Program-made: the position numbers and the translations under genes | Source of the DNA: a virus | Length of the DNA: 27,252 nt | Direction: 5' to 3' (one strand) | IMG/VR virus record: IMGVR_UViG_3300027899_000057 | Span: 1-27,252 of that record | In this document: piece after piece, positions 20,237 to 27,252 of the stretch | How the letters are laid out: each line of letters opens with the position of its first letter | Numbering within the stretch: the first letter of the stretch is position 1 | Notes under the pieces: generated by a model | The model's database searches: none | The model's input: the letters and a program-made list of their open reading frames with translations, nothing else | What the model was told of the DNA's origin: nothing

Positions 20237-23200
20237 GTTTCACCTCATTCATGCTTCCCCAGCTTTTACCAACTTTGCAGTCAGCAATAAGTGGGACGTT
20301 ACCGCTATACCATCCTTCCATGATCGGCGGGATGGCGGCTAGCAGTTGTGGTAGGGCAGACTCGTAAACTTCAAACAGCAACGAATCATGTACAGCAAGC
20401 ACAAGCTTGGCTTTGCACTTACTGGTACGCAGCCAATTTACTGATGCAGCAATTGACCGTGTGCAATAATCAGAGCCTGTTCCCTGCACAGGCGTATTGT
20501 ATGACGAACGCAAAGCGCTACTTGCAGACTCACTATCACTGCCAGCAATTTGCAGCATCGGACGACGCCGACCGGGCAGGCCATCCAAGTACGTGAACGC
20601 ATAGCCTGTCAGCGTAGTCTCACGTTCGCGTGCTGTAATCCATTTGGCAAGGCTAGGAAATGCACCAAAGATTGACGATTTGATTTTCTCAAGCACGCGT
20701 TCTTCAAGTCCTGTTTCTTCAGCCAATGAGCGAATGCTTTTACCATACAAAAGTGAGAAGTTAAACTGCTTGGCAGCATCGCGCTCTGGACCGTCTTTGG
20801 TGATATCCTCAGCACGTTTGCCCCACACGATAGGCGCAATCAATTGCGCTGTACGAAAGTGGTAGTCAACACCGCTTAAGAAAATCTCTGTCATTGCCAC
20901 GTCGCCAGACAACATAGCAGCGACACGCAATTCTAGCTGGCTGTAGTCAAACTCAACCAATACCCTGCCAATTCCTGCGCAGAATAGATCACGTACCTGC
21001 TTACCCAGCAGTGTTTTGGCGCGAGGAATATTTTGCAGGTTTGGATTTACGCAGTTATGCGAAAAGATACCACTAGTTTCATAGCTATGGTCTTCTTCAA
21101 CACTTAAGTCATAGACCTCATGGCTGCCGCTAGCGTAGATCGCTTTAACATCACACCAACTGTGTCTTTGACCTGCAAAAAATGAACTTCCCGATGGCCC
21201 TTGTTCGTCACCAACGCAAGATTGTCCAATAAATTGTTCCGCGAATTCCCATCTATGTGGTGCACTACCATTGCCAGTGGCAGATCCTGTGGTTCCAGTC
21301 CCAGCGCCTGCGCCATGACCAGCCTGTGCACAAATACACGATGATCCTTGTGCAGACAAGTCAGGTAGCCGTAGCCATCCTCGCAAAGACCTATCCAATT
21401 GTGGTGGGCTTCGCCAGTTTTTCCGTGCATCGGATTTAGTGTACCCGTTTTCGCCACAGAGTACCGCATCGCCTGTAGTGCGCGCAATTCTGCTTCTGGC
21501 ATGTGCGCATTCAGAATGTGGCAGACATTCTGAAAACTCGTTTTCAGCATTGTTGCAACAGTCGCATACGTCGGAAGCGTTTGTAAATCCCTGTACGCTG
21601 CTAAAGTTGCTTTCACGTTCTGCGGATTTGACACCCATTTCTTTGAAACACTCATATACGTAATCCTCTGCGTGCACCCACTGGCCGGTGCTTAGCAGCA
21701 GCCGATGGTCGGCTGTGCACGTCAAAGTGTTCCCGTTTGCGAGAACGAAGTCAAGCGTTTCACGTGTACCATTGGACCAGTGCGCCGTTACCTGCCGCCA
21801 GCGATTCATATGCGTCCAGACATAATCACCGACTACCACAGAACTAATAGGCAACACACCACGTTTTGTTTTTACTGGCGTCCAATGCGCTACACAGCTT
21901 AGTCGGCCAGTTTCTGCGCCATCTAATTTCATATCTGGATGGATGCGCCCATCGCCACGAATAGCATCTAGGATACCATCGGCGTATGTGCTTTTCAACT
22001 TGCTGACCTTGCGGTACTCGCCAAGTGCTGACAAAAACGGATGATTGGTTGCAGCAATGAGTGCCTTCATTGCTTTCTTGTCTGTTGACCGCTTTTTCAT
22101 GCCCTTGTACTTAAGGCCAAGCTTGTCAAAGATTAGTGAGGCGATTTGCGGGTTTGAGTTAGGGTTTTCCAAACCGTAGCCACGCAGAACCTTGTACTGT
22201 GACTCGACTGACATTGCCAACTGCGCCTGCAACGCGACGACGCGGCCCCTGTCTACCGGTGCACCCCAGCGCTCAATCTGGCACAGGGCTTCCGTGGCAG
22301 GTTGCACAACCAGCGTGAATACGCGTGCTGATAGCTCATCAGTCTTCAGCAGTTCAATTTGACGTGCAGCTTCACGATTGGTAGCGAGAACATCGCGTGC
22401 ATTGTACAAGCGAGTGATGACAGGATCTGTCATGGCATAAGCATACCGCTTAGCGTCTGCACCATCTGGCAAATAGAACTTATCACCCCAAGGCGCATAC
22501 AGTACCTTGGCTTCTTTATTCTGTTGTTTGCGCAAACGACGAATGGTTGAATCTAATTCTTTGCCGAATTCATCCTTGAACCCGCCCATGCCAACCATGT
22601 AACTCAGCGCATTGAGTGTCGCACCGGCATCCGCACGAAGCAGCTTGCGTACCAAACGAGTATCGTAGTACACGCCGCCGCACACAATACCAAACTCACA
22701 AAATACAGCATTTACGTCTACCTTGATTGATTGCCCAATCTTGGGTGTTTGCTTCTTTAGCAGCTTAGTAACTACGCTAAGGATTTCGTCATCCTCTAAT
22801 GCTTGCCAGTCAAACGAATACACAATGTCACTGCGGAACGCTGACAAAGCTAGCAAAGAAATACGAAACTCTTTATCGTATGGTTGCCCAAAGTACTCAC
22901 AGTCAAATGTAAGTGCTTCAGCATCAGACATATCATCTAGTGCCATGTACGCTTTGTGTGGCGTATTGACAATGACAAGTTTAGCAGCAAGAAAGTCTGG
23001 CTTATGCGACGACGCAAATGCTTTGACAAGTTCAAGTGCTGTATGCTGCTGCCACAATTGATTTGACGCAAGCAGCCACATTGGCGGCATAACGTGAATC
23101 ACAGTGTTATCACGTAAGAAACTGTACCCGCCAATAGCATCATGTACAGGCACAGCTTCGCCAAACACAGCCATTGCAGCTTCTGGTCCGAACACGATAA

Positions 23201-23582
23201 TGCAATACGGTTTGACGGTATTGATTGTGTCAACCAAATACTGACGGCAATTGTCAGGGCCATGCTTGTCAGTGACGTACGCGCACCGTGTGGCCGCTGT
23301 GTAGACGACAGGGCGAGTAGTGGCGTCAGCTATCAGACGGCGGATAATCGCGCCCTGTGGGCCAACTGCGGTGGCACCGCGTGCATCATCCTGCGGGGTA
23401 ATCTCATCGACTACTACCAGTACGGCCTCACCATGCTCAAACTTGCGCGTGGCGCTAGCAGGAATACAGCGATTGATTACTGTACGCCCTTCATGCAGCT
23501 TACATAGCTGGCAATTATCGTCACGTTCTGACGGTGCAGTCGTGTCAATAGCTAGTAGTGGCCGTACTGGAAATAGGCTCAT
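20226..23582 (-). CDS. polA: DNA polymerase I with N-terminal UDG-like domain and intein
   Basis: This frame encodes 1,118 residues, or 837 after removing the intein (residues 563-843). Residues about 20-195 resemble family 4 uracil-DNA glycosylases: four Cys at 24, 27, 100 and 112 fit the iron-sulfur site, but the catalytic GE-x-PG motif is DEITP, so glycosylase activity is doubtful. The 3'-5' exonuclease starts at FDCEYFG (D227, E229), then IGQSIKVD and YNARDV. The polymerase has motif A VEFDYSQLELR (D879), motif B KQFNFSLLYG and motif C AVHDSLLFEV (H1065, D1066). All catalytic residues remain. Start ATG 23582 overlaps the previous stop (TAATG). It is the main replicative polymerase here. 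Confidence 0.95.
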   Translation of the reverse strand: MSLFPVRPLLAIDTTAPSERDDNCQLCKLHEGRTVINRCIPASATRKFEHGEAVLVVVDEITPQDDARGATAVGPQGAIIRRLIADATTRPVVYTAATRCAYVTDKHGPDNCRQYLVDTINTVKPYCIIVFGPEAAMAVFGEAVPVHDAIGGYSFLRDNTVIHVMPPMWLLASNQLWQQHTALELVKAFASSHKPDFLAAKLVIVNTPHKAYMALDDMSDAEALTFDCEYFGQPYDKEFRISLLALSAFRSDIVYSFDWQALEDDEILSVVTKLLKKQTPKIGQSIKVDVNAVFCEFGIVCGGVYYDTRLVRKLLRADAGATLNALSYMVGMGGFKDEFGKELDSTIRRLRKQQNKEAKVLYAPWGDKFYLPDGADAKRYAYAMTDPVITRLYNARDVLATNREAARQIELLKTDELSARVFTLVVQPATEALCQIERWGAPVDRGRVVALQAQLAMSVESQYKVLRGYGLENPNSNPQIASLIFDKLGLKYKGMKKRSTDKKAMKALIAATNHPFLSALGEYRKVSKLKSTYADGILDAIRGDGRIHPDMKLDGAETGRLSCVAHWTPVKTKRGVLPISSVVVGDYVWTHMNRWRQVTAHWSNGTRETLDFVLANGNTLTCTADHRLLLSTGQWVHAEDYVYECFKEMGVKSAERESNFSSVQGFTNASDVCDCCNNAENEFSECLPHSECAHARSRIARTTGDAVLCGENGYTKSDARKNWRSPPQLDRSLRGWLRLPDLSAQGSSCICAQAGHGAGAGTGTTGSATGNGSAPHRWEFAEQFIGQSCVGDEQGPSGSSFFAGQRHSWCDVKAIYASGSHEVYDLSVEEDHSYETSGIFSHNCVNPNLQNIPRAKTLLGKQVRDLFCAGIGRVLVEFDYSQLELRVAAMLSGDVAMTEIFLSGVDYHFRTAQLIAPIVWGKRAEDITKDGPERDAAKQFNFSLLYGKSIRSLAEETGLEERVLEKIKSSIFGAFPSLAKWITARERETTLTGYAFTYLDGLPGRRRPMLQIAGSDSESASSALRSSYNTPVQGTGSDYCTRSIAASVNWLRTSKCKAKLVLAVHDSLLFEVYESALPQLLAAIPPIMEGWYSGNVPLIADCKVGKSWGSMNEVKLER
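21104..21655 (-). CDS. HNH homing endonuclease, nested in the intein in another frame
   Basis: This encodes a 183-residue protein starting at ATG 21655, in the +1 frame relative to the polymerase and wholly inside the intein. The N-terminal half contains a helix-turn-helix-like stretch (YATVATMLKTSFQNVCHIL) and a NUMOD3-like motif (GTLNPMHGKTGEAHHNW). The C-terminal half is an HNH domain: FVHRLVMAQAL, VVHHIDGNSRNNLLDNLAL (H132, H133, N141, N145) and KGHREVHF (H154). This is the standard layout of free-standing phage HNH homing nucleases, which cut intein- or intron-less alleles. An internal ribosome site precedes it. It should be an independent polypeptide, not a spliced part of the intein. 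Confidence 0.88.
   Translation of the reverse strand: MSVSKKWVSNPQNVKATLAAYRDLQTLPTYATVATMLKTSFQNVCHILNAHMPEAELRALQAMRYSVAKTGTLNPMHGKTGEAHHNWIGLCEDGYGYLTCLHKDHRVFVHRLVMAQALGLEPQDLPLAMVVHHIDGNSRNNLLDNLALVTNKGHREVHFLQVKDTVGVMLKRSTLAAAMRSMT
21664..21669 (-). promoter_or_regulatory. Internal ribosome binding site for the nested HNH gene
   Basis: AGAGGA lies eight bases upstream of the nested ATG 21655, inside the intein reading frame. It is as good as the sites of the surrounding genes. It supports separate initiation on the polymerase mRNA. Confidence 0.6.
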
Positions 23583-23782
23583 TATTTGCCCTTTTTGCTA
23601 GTACCTTCCAAACGCGCAGCCATACGACGCGTACGACGATTCGGATGCGGCGTATACCAGTTACCCTTCCACTTATAGCCAGCAGCTTTTGCCGCAGCAG
23701 TGTACTTCATGCTGTAGTTAAACGTTTCGCCAACAGGATTTCGCGGGGCCACAAACGCATTGTTCTCGTTAATCTCTTGCAT
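23582..23782 (-). CDS. Small basic protein, unknown
   Basis: This encodes a 66-residue protein from ATG 23782 behind a strong GAGGTG site. The end overlaps the polymerase start by one base (TAATG), so it is probably coupled to it. It is basic and aromatic (AGYKWKGNWYTPHPNRRTRR) with a Lys-rich end. This suggests nucleic-acid binding or interaction with replication proteins, but no family is recognised. A tRNA-like four-armed fold lies directly upstream of its ribosome binding site. Confidence 0.75.
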   Translation of the reverse strand: MQEINENNAFVAPRNPVGETFNYSMKYTAAAKAAGYKWKGNWYTPHPNRRTRRMAARLEGTSKKGK

Positions 23783-23803
23783 CAAACACCTCACCAAGTT
23801 GGT

Positions 23804-23868
23804 AACTGTGGCAGGATATGAACCTGCATTTTGGCGTTATTGCCACGTCTTGCTTAGACGACACAGTG
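23804..23868 (-). other. tRNA-like four-armed RNA structure
   Basis: Read leftward, CACTGTG pairs with CACAGTT (six of seven) and closes a junction of three perfect hairpins. They are CGTCT-AAGCA-AGACG, TGGC-AATAAC-GCCA and GCAGG-TTCATAT-CCTGC, with almost no unpaired junction bases. The last arm is a normal T arm apart from U where A58 is expected, and ACC follows the acceptor. The first two arms are too short for a functional D or anticodon arm, so it is probably not a decoding tRNA. Confidence 0.5.
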
Positions 23869-23904
23869 TACATCGCTACTTCAACTAGCGATTGGTAGGG
23901 CAGA

Positions 23905-24423
23905 CTAGTCAGCCAGCGCTTCAAACAGGGACTTGACGCGACCGTCCAGCTTGGCGTCGTCAAAGCGATCAACAACCGCGTGCTGACCCTTCAAAGCGCG
24001 AACAGCCTTGACAACGGCATTGACCTTCATGTTCTGGTCAACATAATAGCTGACGATATCCTTCAAGGTTTCAGCCGCTTCCAATTCTTCCGGCAAACCG
24101 TCATCATCTTCGTCCTCATCATCTTCGTCGTCAGCAGGCGGCAATTCGGCCTTCGGCGGCTTCGCAGCAGCCGGGGCGGGCTTCGGGGCGGGCGCTTCCG
24201 GCTTGGGGGTCTTCGCAGCAGCCGGGGCGGGCGCTTCCACCTTCGGGGCCGGGGCGGGTGCAGCAGCCGGGGCGGCACCACCAGTCGCGAACGTCACCAA
24301 CGACGCTTGCAACGCAAGCGCCTGTTCCGCCGTTTCCACGGTGAATTCAGTACTAACGACATAGCCGTTGTCTTCAAGCGCTTCAATCTTGCTACCAAAA
24401 AACTTTGAATTCTGCTTAGCCAT
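23905..24423 (-). CDS. Protein with Ala/Pro-rich linker and acidic stretch, unknown
   Basis: This encodes a 172-residue protein from ATG 24423 behind AAGGG. It has three parts. An N-terminal domain of about 45 residues (FFGSKIEALEDNGYVVSTEF) precedes a low-complexity Ala/Pro/Lys linker of about 50 residues ending in an acidic run (DDEDDEDEDDD). A C-terminal helical domain of about 65 residues follows (LKDIVSYYVDQNMKVNAVVK, then ALKGQHAVVDRFDDAK). The linker DNA is markedly GC-rich. It lies between primase and polymerase genes, so it may bridge replication proteins, but no family is recognised. Confidence 0.75.
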   Translation of the reverse strand: MAKQNSKFFGSKIEALEDNGYVVSTEFTVETAEQALALQASLVTFATGGAAPAAAPAPAPKVEAPAPAAAKTPKPEAPAPKPAPAAAKPPKAELPPADDEDDEDEDDDGLPEELEAAETLKDIVSYYVDQNMKVNAVVKAVRALKGQHAVVDRFDDAKLDGRVKSLFEALAD

Positions 24424-24433
24424 TTTAGTGCCC

Positions 24434-25297
24434 TTATAGTGGTGCAGTTATGCACTTCTCTACCTGTTCTTCAAGCCAGTCCCAACCAACTTCGTCGGGG
24501 TCTGTCCGCGCAGGCATTCTAACGTAGCCTGCCTGCGCGCCTTCTAGCCTTAACCGTTTGGCTAAAGCCCATCCCTCACGCCAAGCGTCACCGTCAAGCA
24601 CAACCGCAATCGGTCTTGACGAAGCCAATAGCGCTTCTACTTGTTCGTCACTTGGTTTACCCAACAACGCTACCGCGTTACCGTGACATGCTAGCGCATC
24701 AAAGATGCCTTCCACGACTATAACGGGTTTCTCTGTCTTTGTCAAGAGGCAGTTTGCATTGTACAGCAACCTAGCTCTCTGCATCCCCCTCGCGTTTAGA
24801 TACTTGCGGTCCTTCGTACCTGTGATATCGCGTGCGACCCAACCGGCCCAAACGCCTTCCTCAGCGGTCAAGAACGGCATGATGACGCGATTGCGACACA
24901 GGCCGTCCAAGCTGAAACCGATACTAGCAGAACGCACAGTGCTTGTCAAGATGTTTCTTTTGCGCAGGTAGTCACGTGCTTTCTTATAGCTAAGTGCAGT
25001 TTTGCCGTCACCACGCCCGATTTCCACATAACCTTCAGGCGGTGGAATACCGATAGGCTTATCGTCGTTCTTTTTCTTTGGGCCATCGTGTTCTTCAAAA
25101 CCATGAATGCGCCCAGCAGCATTACAGCGGAAGCAATGCCACCAACCTGAGCTAGAATGTAAACCGAATGATGCACGCTTATCTGAGCGACCAGTACGCC
25201 CAAGACAAACAGGACAATTTACACGTACCCAGCCATCGCCGCGTGTAGCACGCTGCAACAATTTATTCAGCCAATCTGTGTCAACATGCCCACTCAT
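24434..25297 (-). CDS. DNA primase (zinc finger plus Toprim)
   Basis: This encodes a 287-residue primase from ATG 25297, which overlaps the helicase stop (ATGA). The N-terminal zinc ribbon is CPVC (28-31) and CFRC (55-58) with GWWHCFRC, as in DnaG and T7 gp4. The Toprim domain has VIVVEGIFDAL (E196), VVLDGDAW (D235, D237) and DPDEVG (266-271). An N-terminal Toprim-core stretch (RNRVIMPFLT) also fits. There is no helicase-binding C-terminal domain; the short length resembles compact phage primases. It would make RNA primers for the lagging strand with the DnaB-like helicase encoded just upstream. Confidence 0.93.
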   Translation of the reverse strand: MSGHVDTDWLNKLLQRATRGDGWVRVNCPVCLGRTGRSDKRASFGLHSSSGWWHCFRCNAAGRIHGFEEHDGPKKKNDDKPIGIPPPEGYVEIGRGDGKTALSYKKARDYLRKRNILTSTVRSASIGFSLDGLCRNRVIMPFLTAEEGVWAGWVARDITGTKDRKYLNARGMQRARLLYNANCLLTKTEKPVIVVEGIFDALACHGNAVALLGKPSDEQVEALLASSRPIAVVLDGDAWREGWALAKRLRLEGAQAGYVRMPARTDPDEVGWDWLEEQVEKCITAPL

Positions 25298-26613
25298 TTA
25301 GCATTCCAATCTACGTACACAAGTGGTTCAACAGTCTGCCGTGCGCGCGACCAGTCTACTTCAATGGGGCCAACAGCATCGCGGCTCTTACCCTTACGTG
25401 ACGCAGAGATAAAGTACTCAATTGACGGTCTACCGGAACCGGGATCGTCAACGCGATTCAATGTCATAACAAGCGTGGCTGACCGGATTTTGTGCTTACT
25501 ATCTGAAATGTCGTCGTTGTCCAGTCGATTACGCCCCTTACCGCGAATGGCCTGTGATACCGTCCAGCACACAGATTTGCGTTCTTCAAATAGCGCGTGC
25601 AATTTGTCCATCGCCTTACCAGCAGCTTCATACGTGGTAACGTTGCGACTGACGCCAAGATCAAGCTTGTCAAGGTAATCAATTACTAGAAGATCACACT
25701 GTCTGCCAACTTGTGCTTCACAGCTAATCATCCACTCAATGATATCTTCAACTGTCGCAGTACCCGGCGCAAATGCCTTGATCACGCCGCGACCCATAGA
25801 CGGCAACAGCTTTTTGATGCGTCTACGCACCTCATCAGCATTGGAAGGAATGTCGTTGGTTGGCACGTCTGTGGACGCTGCAAGAAAACGCGCCTGTGCT
25901 TCATCCATAGGATTTTCGCAAGAAGCGTACAGTGCAAATGCGCCATGAAGGACATTGCCTGTGTAAATGTGGTTCAAGAACATAGACTTTCCGCCTTTGT
26001 CCAAACCAATAGCCATTGAAACACCCGGCGCAGCACCACCACCTAAATACTGATCAACTTCGTGAATGTATAGTGGCAAACGTTTGGTGCGCGCAGACGC
26101 AACAACAAAGTCAACCATGTCTTCGCCAATCAGTGCGCCGATTGAACCATCAACTTGTCCGATACGTTTTGCCGTATTCAGAGCCTTTTCAACAGCTTCA
26201 ATCTCAGCAGAACCAGCGTACGCATCTGCGGCAATGTTGGCAGCATCGCGTAGCTTTTCTTGCTTTAGGATTGGTGAGATTTCTGCGGAAAGTTGTATCG
26301 CGTCAGGAATGTCGTTGATTTCATACACAGCCAGAAGCATGTTTCTGACGGCGCGCAGTTCTTTCAACTTGATTTTGCCATCAACTACCCAGCGTTTAAG
26401 GCGCTGGATAACAATGCCAACTGACGACGGACCATTACCTGTGTCGTGTGCAATCGCAGCAATAGCCTGCAAGCACAGTTCAACCGCAGGATTAGCCATG
26501 CGGTCTGCTTCAATGTATTTTGCACAAGTGCCCCAAAATTTGGGTACTGTGCAAGCATGTAGAGCAATTACTGGTTCGATATCATCATCGAATCCATACG
26601 GCTGACTTGACAT
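25294..26613 (-). CDS. dnaB: DnaB-like replicative helicase
   Basis: This encodes a 439-residue protein from ATG 26613 behind GAGGA. The N-terminal 150 residues are helical, as in the DnaB N domain. The RecA-like motor has Walker A GLDKGGKS (203-210), Walker B DLLVIDYLDKLD (307-318), and SQAIRGKGRNRLDNDDISDS followed by SATLVMTLNR. The Walker A has Asp in place of the usual Gly or Pro. Length fits phage DnaB proteins. It would unwind the fork 5'-3' and recruit the primase encoded next to it. Whether the 27252-end gene is its loader is not known. Confidence 0.9.
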   Translation of the reverse strand: MSSQPYGFDDDIEPVIALHACTVPKFWGTCAKYIEADRMANPAVELCLQAIAAIAHDTGNGPSSVGIVIQRLKRWVVDGKIKLKELRAVRNMLLAVYEINDIPDAIQLSAEISPILKQEKLRDAANIAADAYAGSAEIEAVEKALNTAKRIGQVDGSIGALIGEDMVDFVVASARTKRLPLYIHEVDQYLGGGAAPGVSMAIGLDKGGKSMFLNHIYTGNVLHGAFALYASCENPMDEAQARFLAASTDVPTNDIPSNADEVRRRIKKLLPSMGRGVIKAFAPGTATVEDIIEWMISCEAQVGRQCDLLVIDYLDKLDLGVSRNVTTYEAAGKAMDKLHALFEERKSVCWTVSQAIRGKGRNRLDNDDISDSKHKIRSATLVMTLNRVDDPGSGRPSIEYFISASRKGKSRDAVGPIEVDWSRARQTVEPLVYVDWNAK

Positions 26614-26622
26614 GAAAAATCC

Positions 26623-27252
26623 TCACATGGCTGCGGTTCCACGTGTTTTTTCGCAATCTTGGATGGCTCGTTTCAACAGCGTATCAAACTGTGTTCGCGG
26701 CCAGTGCTTCACTACTAGGGCGCGGACAACAGGACGGCGATCGTATTGCTGGGAAAGCCAAATATCATCCCAACATGCAGCCCATCGGTATAACAGTTCG
26801 CGTGCGGAAGCGGGCCATGTGATAACAGCAGCACTAGTATACTTCTTGCGGCATTCATCAGCGCTTTTTCTGATGCGCAACTTTGAAAACATCCATGTGC
26901 TAGGCGGGGCATTGCGTCGGTGTTGGTTCAATTCTGTCCACAATGTAAAGCTGTAGCTTATCCATGCTGAAGGTGTGATATCTGCTTGGATAAGTTCGCG
27001 TGTGCAATCTTCAATTGCTTTGTGGTATTTGTTGAGATTGATGTAAGTCGCATCCCTACGGTATCTATTCGTGTATTCAGCACGGTAGGCTGAGACAAGC
27101 GTACTACCGGCGACAGCAACACTAGTGCGTAAAATCGGTGTTGGCAGATTCAATGGTTCCAGCTTTAGCCGTACCGAATCCTCATCAGCAAACAGTGCCA
27201 ATACCTGCTCTTTCCAGTCATCAGGTTTGAACGACAACCCGTTGACGGTAAA
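26623..27252 (-). CDS. Hypothetical protein, N terminus beyond the window
   Basis: The leftward frame is open to the window edge, so at least 209 residues are present and the true start is probably outside. A TTG at 27237 is the only near start and has no clear ribosome site. The sequence is basic and Trp-rich (TWPASARELLYRWAACWDDI, then SQQYDRRPVVRALVVKHW), with helical segments and no recognised motif. It sits just upstream of the DnaB-like helicase. A helicase loader or DNA-binding role is possible from position only. Confidence 0.75.
   Translation of the reverse strand, partial: FTVNGLSFKPDDWKEQVLALFADEDSVRLKLEPLNLPTPILRTSVAVAGSTLVSAYRAEYTNRYRRDATYINLNKYHKAIEDCTRELIQADITPSAWISYSFTLWTELNQHRRNAPPSTWMFSKLRIRKSADECRKKYTSAAVITWPASARELLYRWAACWDDIWLSQQYDRRPVVRALVVKHWPRTQFDTLLKRAIQDCEKTRGTAAM

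Larger units (their letters stand above)
21054..21896 (-). mobile_element. Intein in the polymerase TGRLS / NPNLQNIP motif
   Basis: The polymerase frame runs TGRLS, then a 281-residue insert, then CVNPNLQNIP; removing the insert restores a standard TGRLSCVNPNLQNIP motif. The insert starts with Cys 563 (CVAHWTPVKTKRGVL), has block B LTCTADHRLLL with TADH at 623-626, and ends with VYDLSVEEDHSYETSGIFSHN, so block F, the penultimate His and the terminal Asn are present. The +1 extein residue is Cys. All residues for standard splicing are visible. Block A and B come before the overlapping HNH frame, and block F overlaps its last codons. In-frame endonuclease is absent; the linker between blocks B and F is Gly/Ser/Cys-rich. 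Confidence 0.93.

Noticed and set aside
20341-20360. Another copy of the GTAGGGCA string inside the polymerase gene
   Set aside because: It lies within coding sequence and is likely chance, unlike the copies that follow stop codons.
21054-21655. The intein-frame linker as a functional protein domain
   Set aside because: Between blocks B and F the frame is Gly/Ser/Cys-rich with no motif. The overlapping +1 frame has a complete HNH protein, so the linker is best read as a shadow kept free of stops.
23804-23868. A functional tRNA gene
   Set aside because: The T arm and acceptor look right, but the D arm lacks the GG loop, the central arm has a six-base loop on four pairs and no proper U33-anticodon, and A58 is replaced by U.
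1-27252. CRISPR arrays, insertion sequences, integrase or attachment sites
   Set aside because: No regularly spaced repeats, transposase or recombinase of the integrase type, or flanking direct repeats were seen. The only mobile element supported is the intein with its HNH gene.

Overview
The window is part of a tailed double-stranded DNA phage genome (Caudoviricetes) or a closely related prophage. It carries a large terminase, a complete set of phage replication and recombination proteins, a lytic transglycosylase, a Dam-like methyltransferase, one tRNA gene, and tightly packed genes with ATGA/TAATG stop-start overlaps. No integrase, transposase, ribosomal or housekeeping gene is visible. 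The host cannot be named from sequence alone. Good Shine-Dalgarno sites and sigma70-like TTGACA promoters point to an ordinary bacterial host, probably Gram-negative.

Layout. Positions 1-2484 hold a rightward block of small genes: several unknowns, a tRNA-Leu(UAA), a winged-helix-like protein and a Nudix hydrolase. It ends at two strong hairpin terminators (2525-2629) shared with everything to the right, which is transcribed leftward. The leftward block, read in its own direction from 27252 to 2671, starts with an unknown gene, DnaB-like helicase, zinc-finger/Toprim primase, an Ala/Pro/acidic-linker protein and a 66-residue protein. DNA polymerase I, a possible UvsY-like mediator, a gp32-like single-strand binding protein, a RecA/UvsX recombinase and the SbcD/SbcC (gp47/gp46) nuclease pair follow. 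Next comes a cluster of two ParB-like proteins, two PAPS-reductase-like (PP-loop) proteins, a bicupin and a PD-(D/E)XK-type protein. Terminase subunits, lytic transglycosylase, Dam-like methyltransferase, a Dda/RecD-like helicase, unknowns and a helix-turn-helix protein complete the block.

The most striking object is inside the polymerase gene. An intein (21054-21896) interrupts the conserved TGRLS/C-NPNLQNIP motif of the polymerase domain. It has intact splicing blocks: first Cys, TADH, terminal His-Asn, then a +1 Cys. Its homing endonuclease is not in frame with it. A complete 183-residue HNH protein with its own ribosome binding site is encoded in the +1 frame, nested wholly within the intein. 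The intein frame across that stretch is an open but low-complexity shadow translation. The same DNA therefore appears to encode a splicing protein in one frame and a separate homing nuclease in another.

A second unusual region is the ParB/PAPS-reductase cluster (9812-14650). It contains an IbrA/IbrB-like pair plus a second ParB and a second PP-loop protein, suggesting a nucleotide, DNA-modification or regulatory pathway of unknown chemistry. RNA-level structure is also visible: a near-perfect four-armed tRNA-like fold at 23804-23868, a structured leader before the ssDNA-binding protein gene, and a 17-bp perfect hairpin before the recombinase gene.
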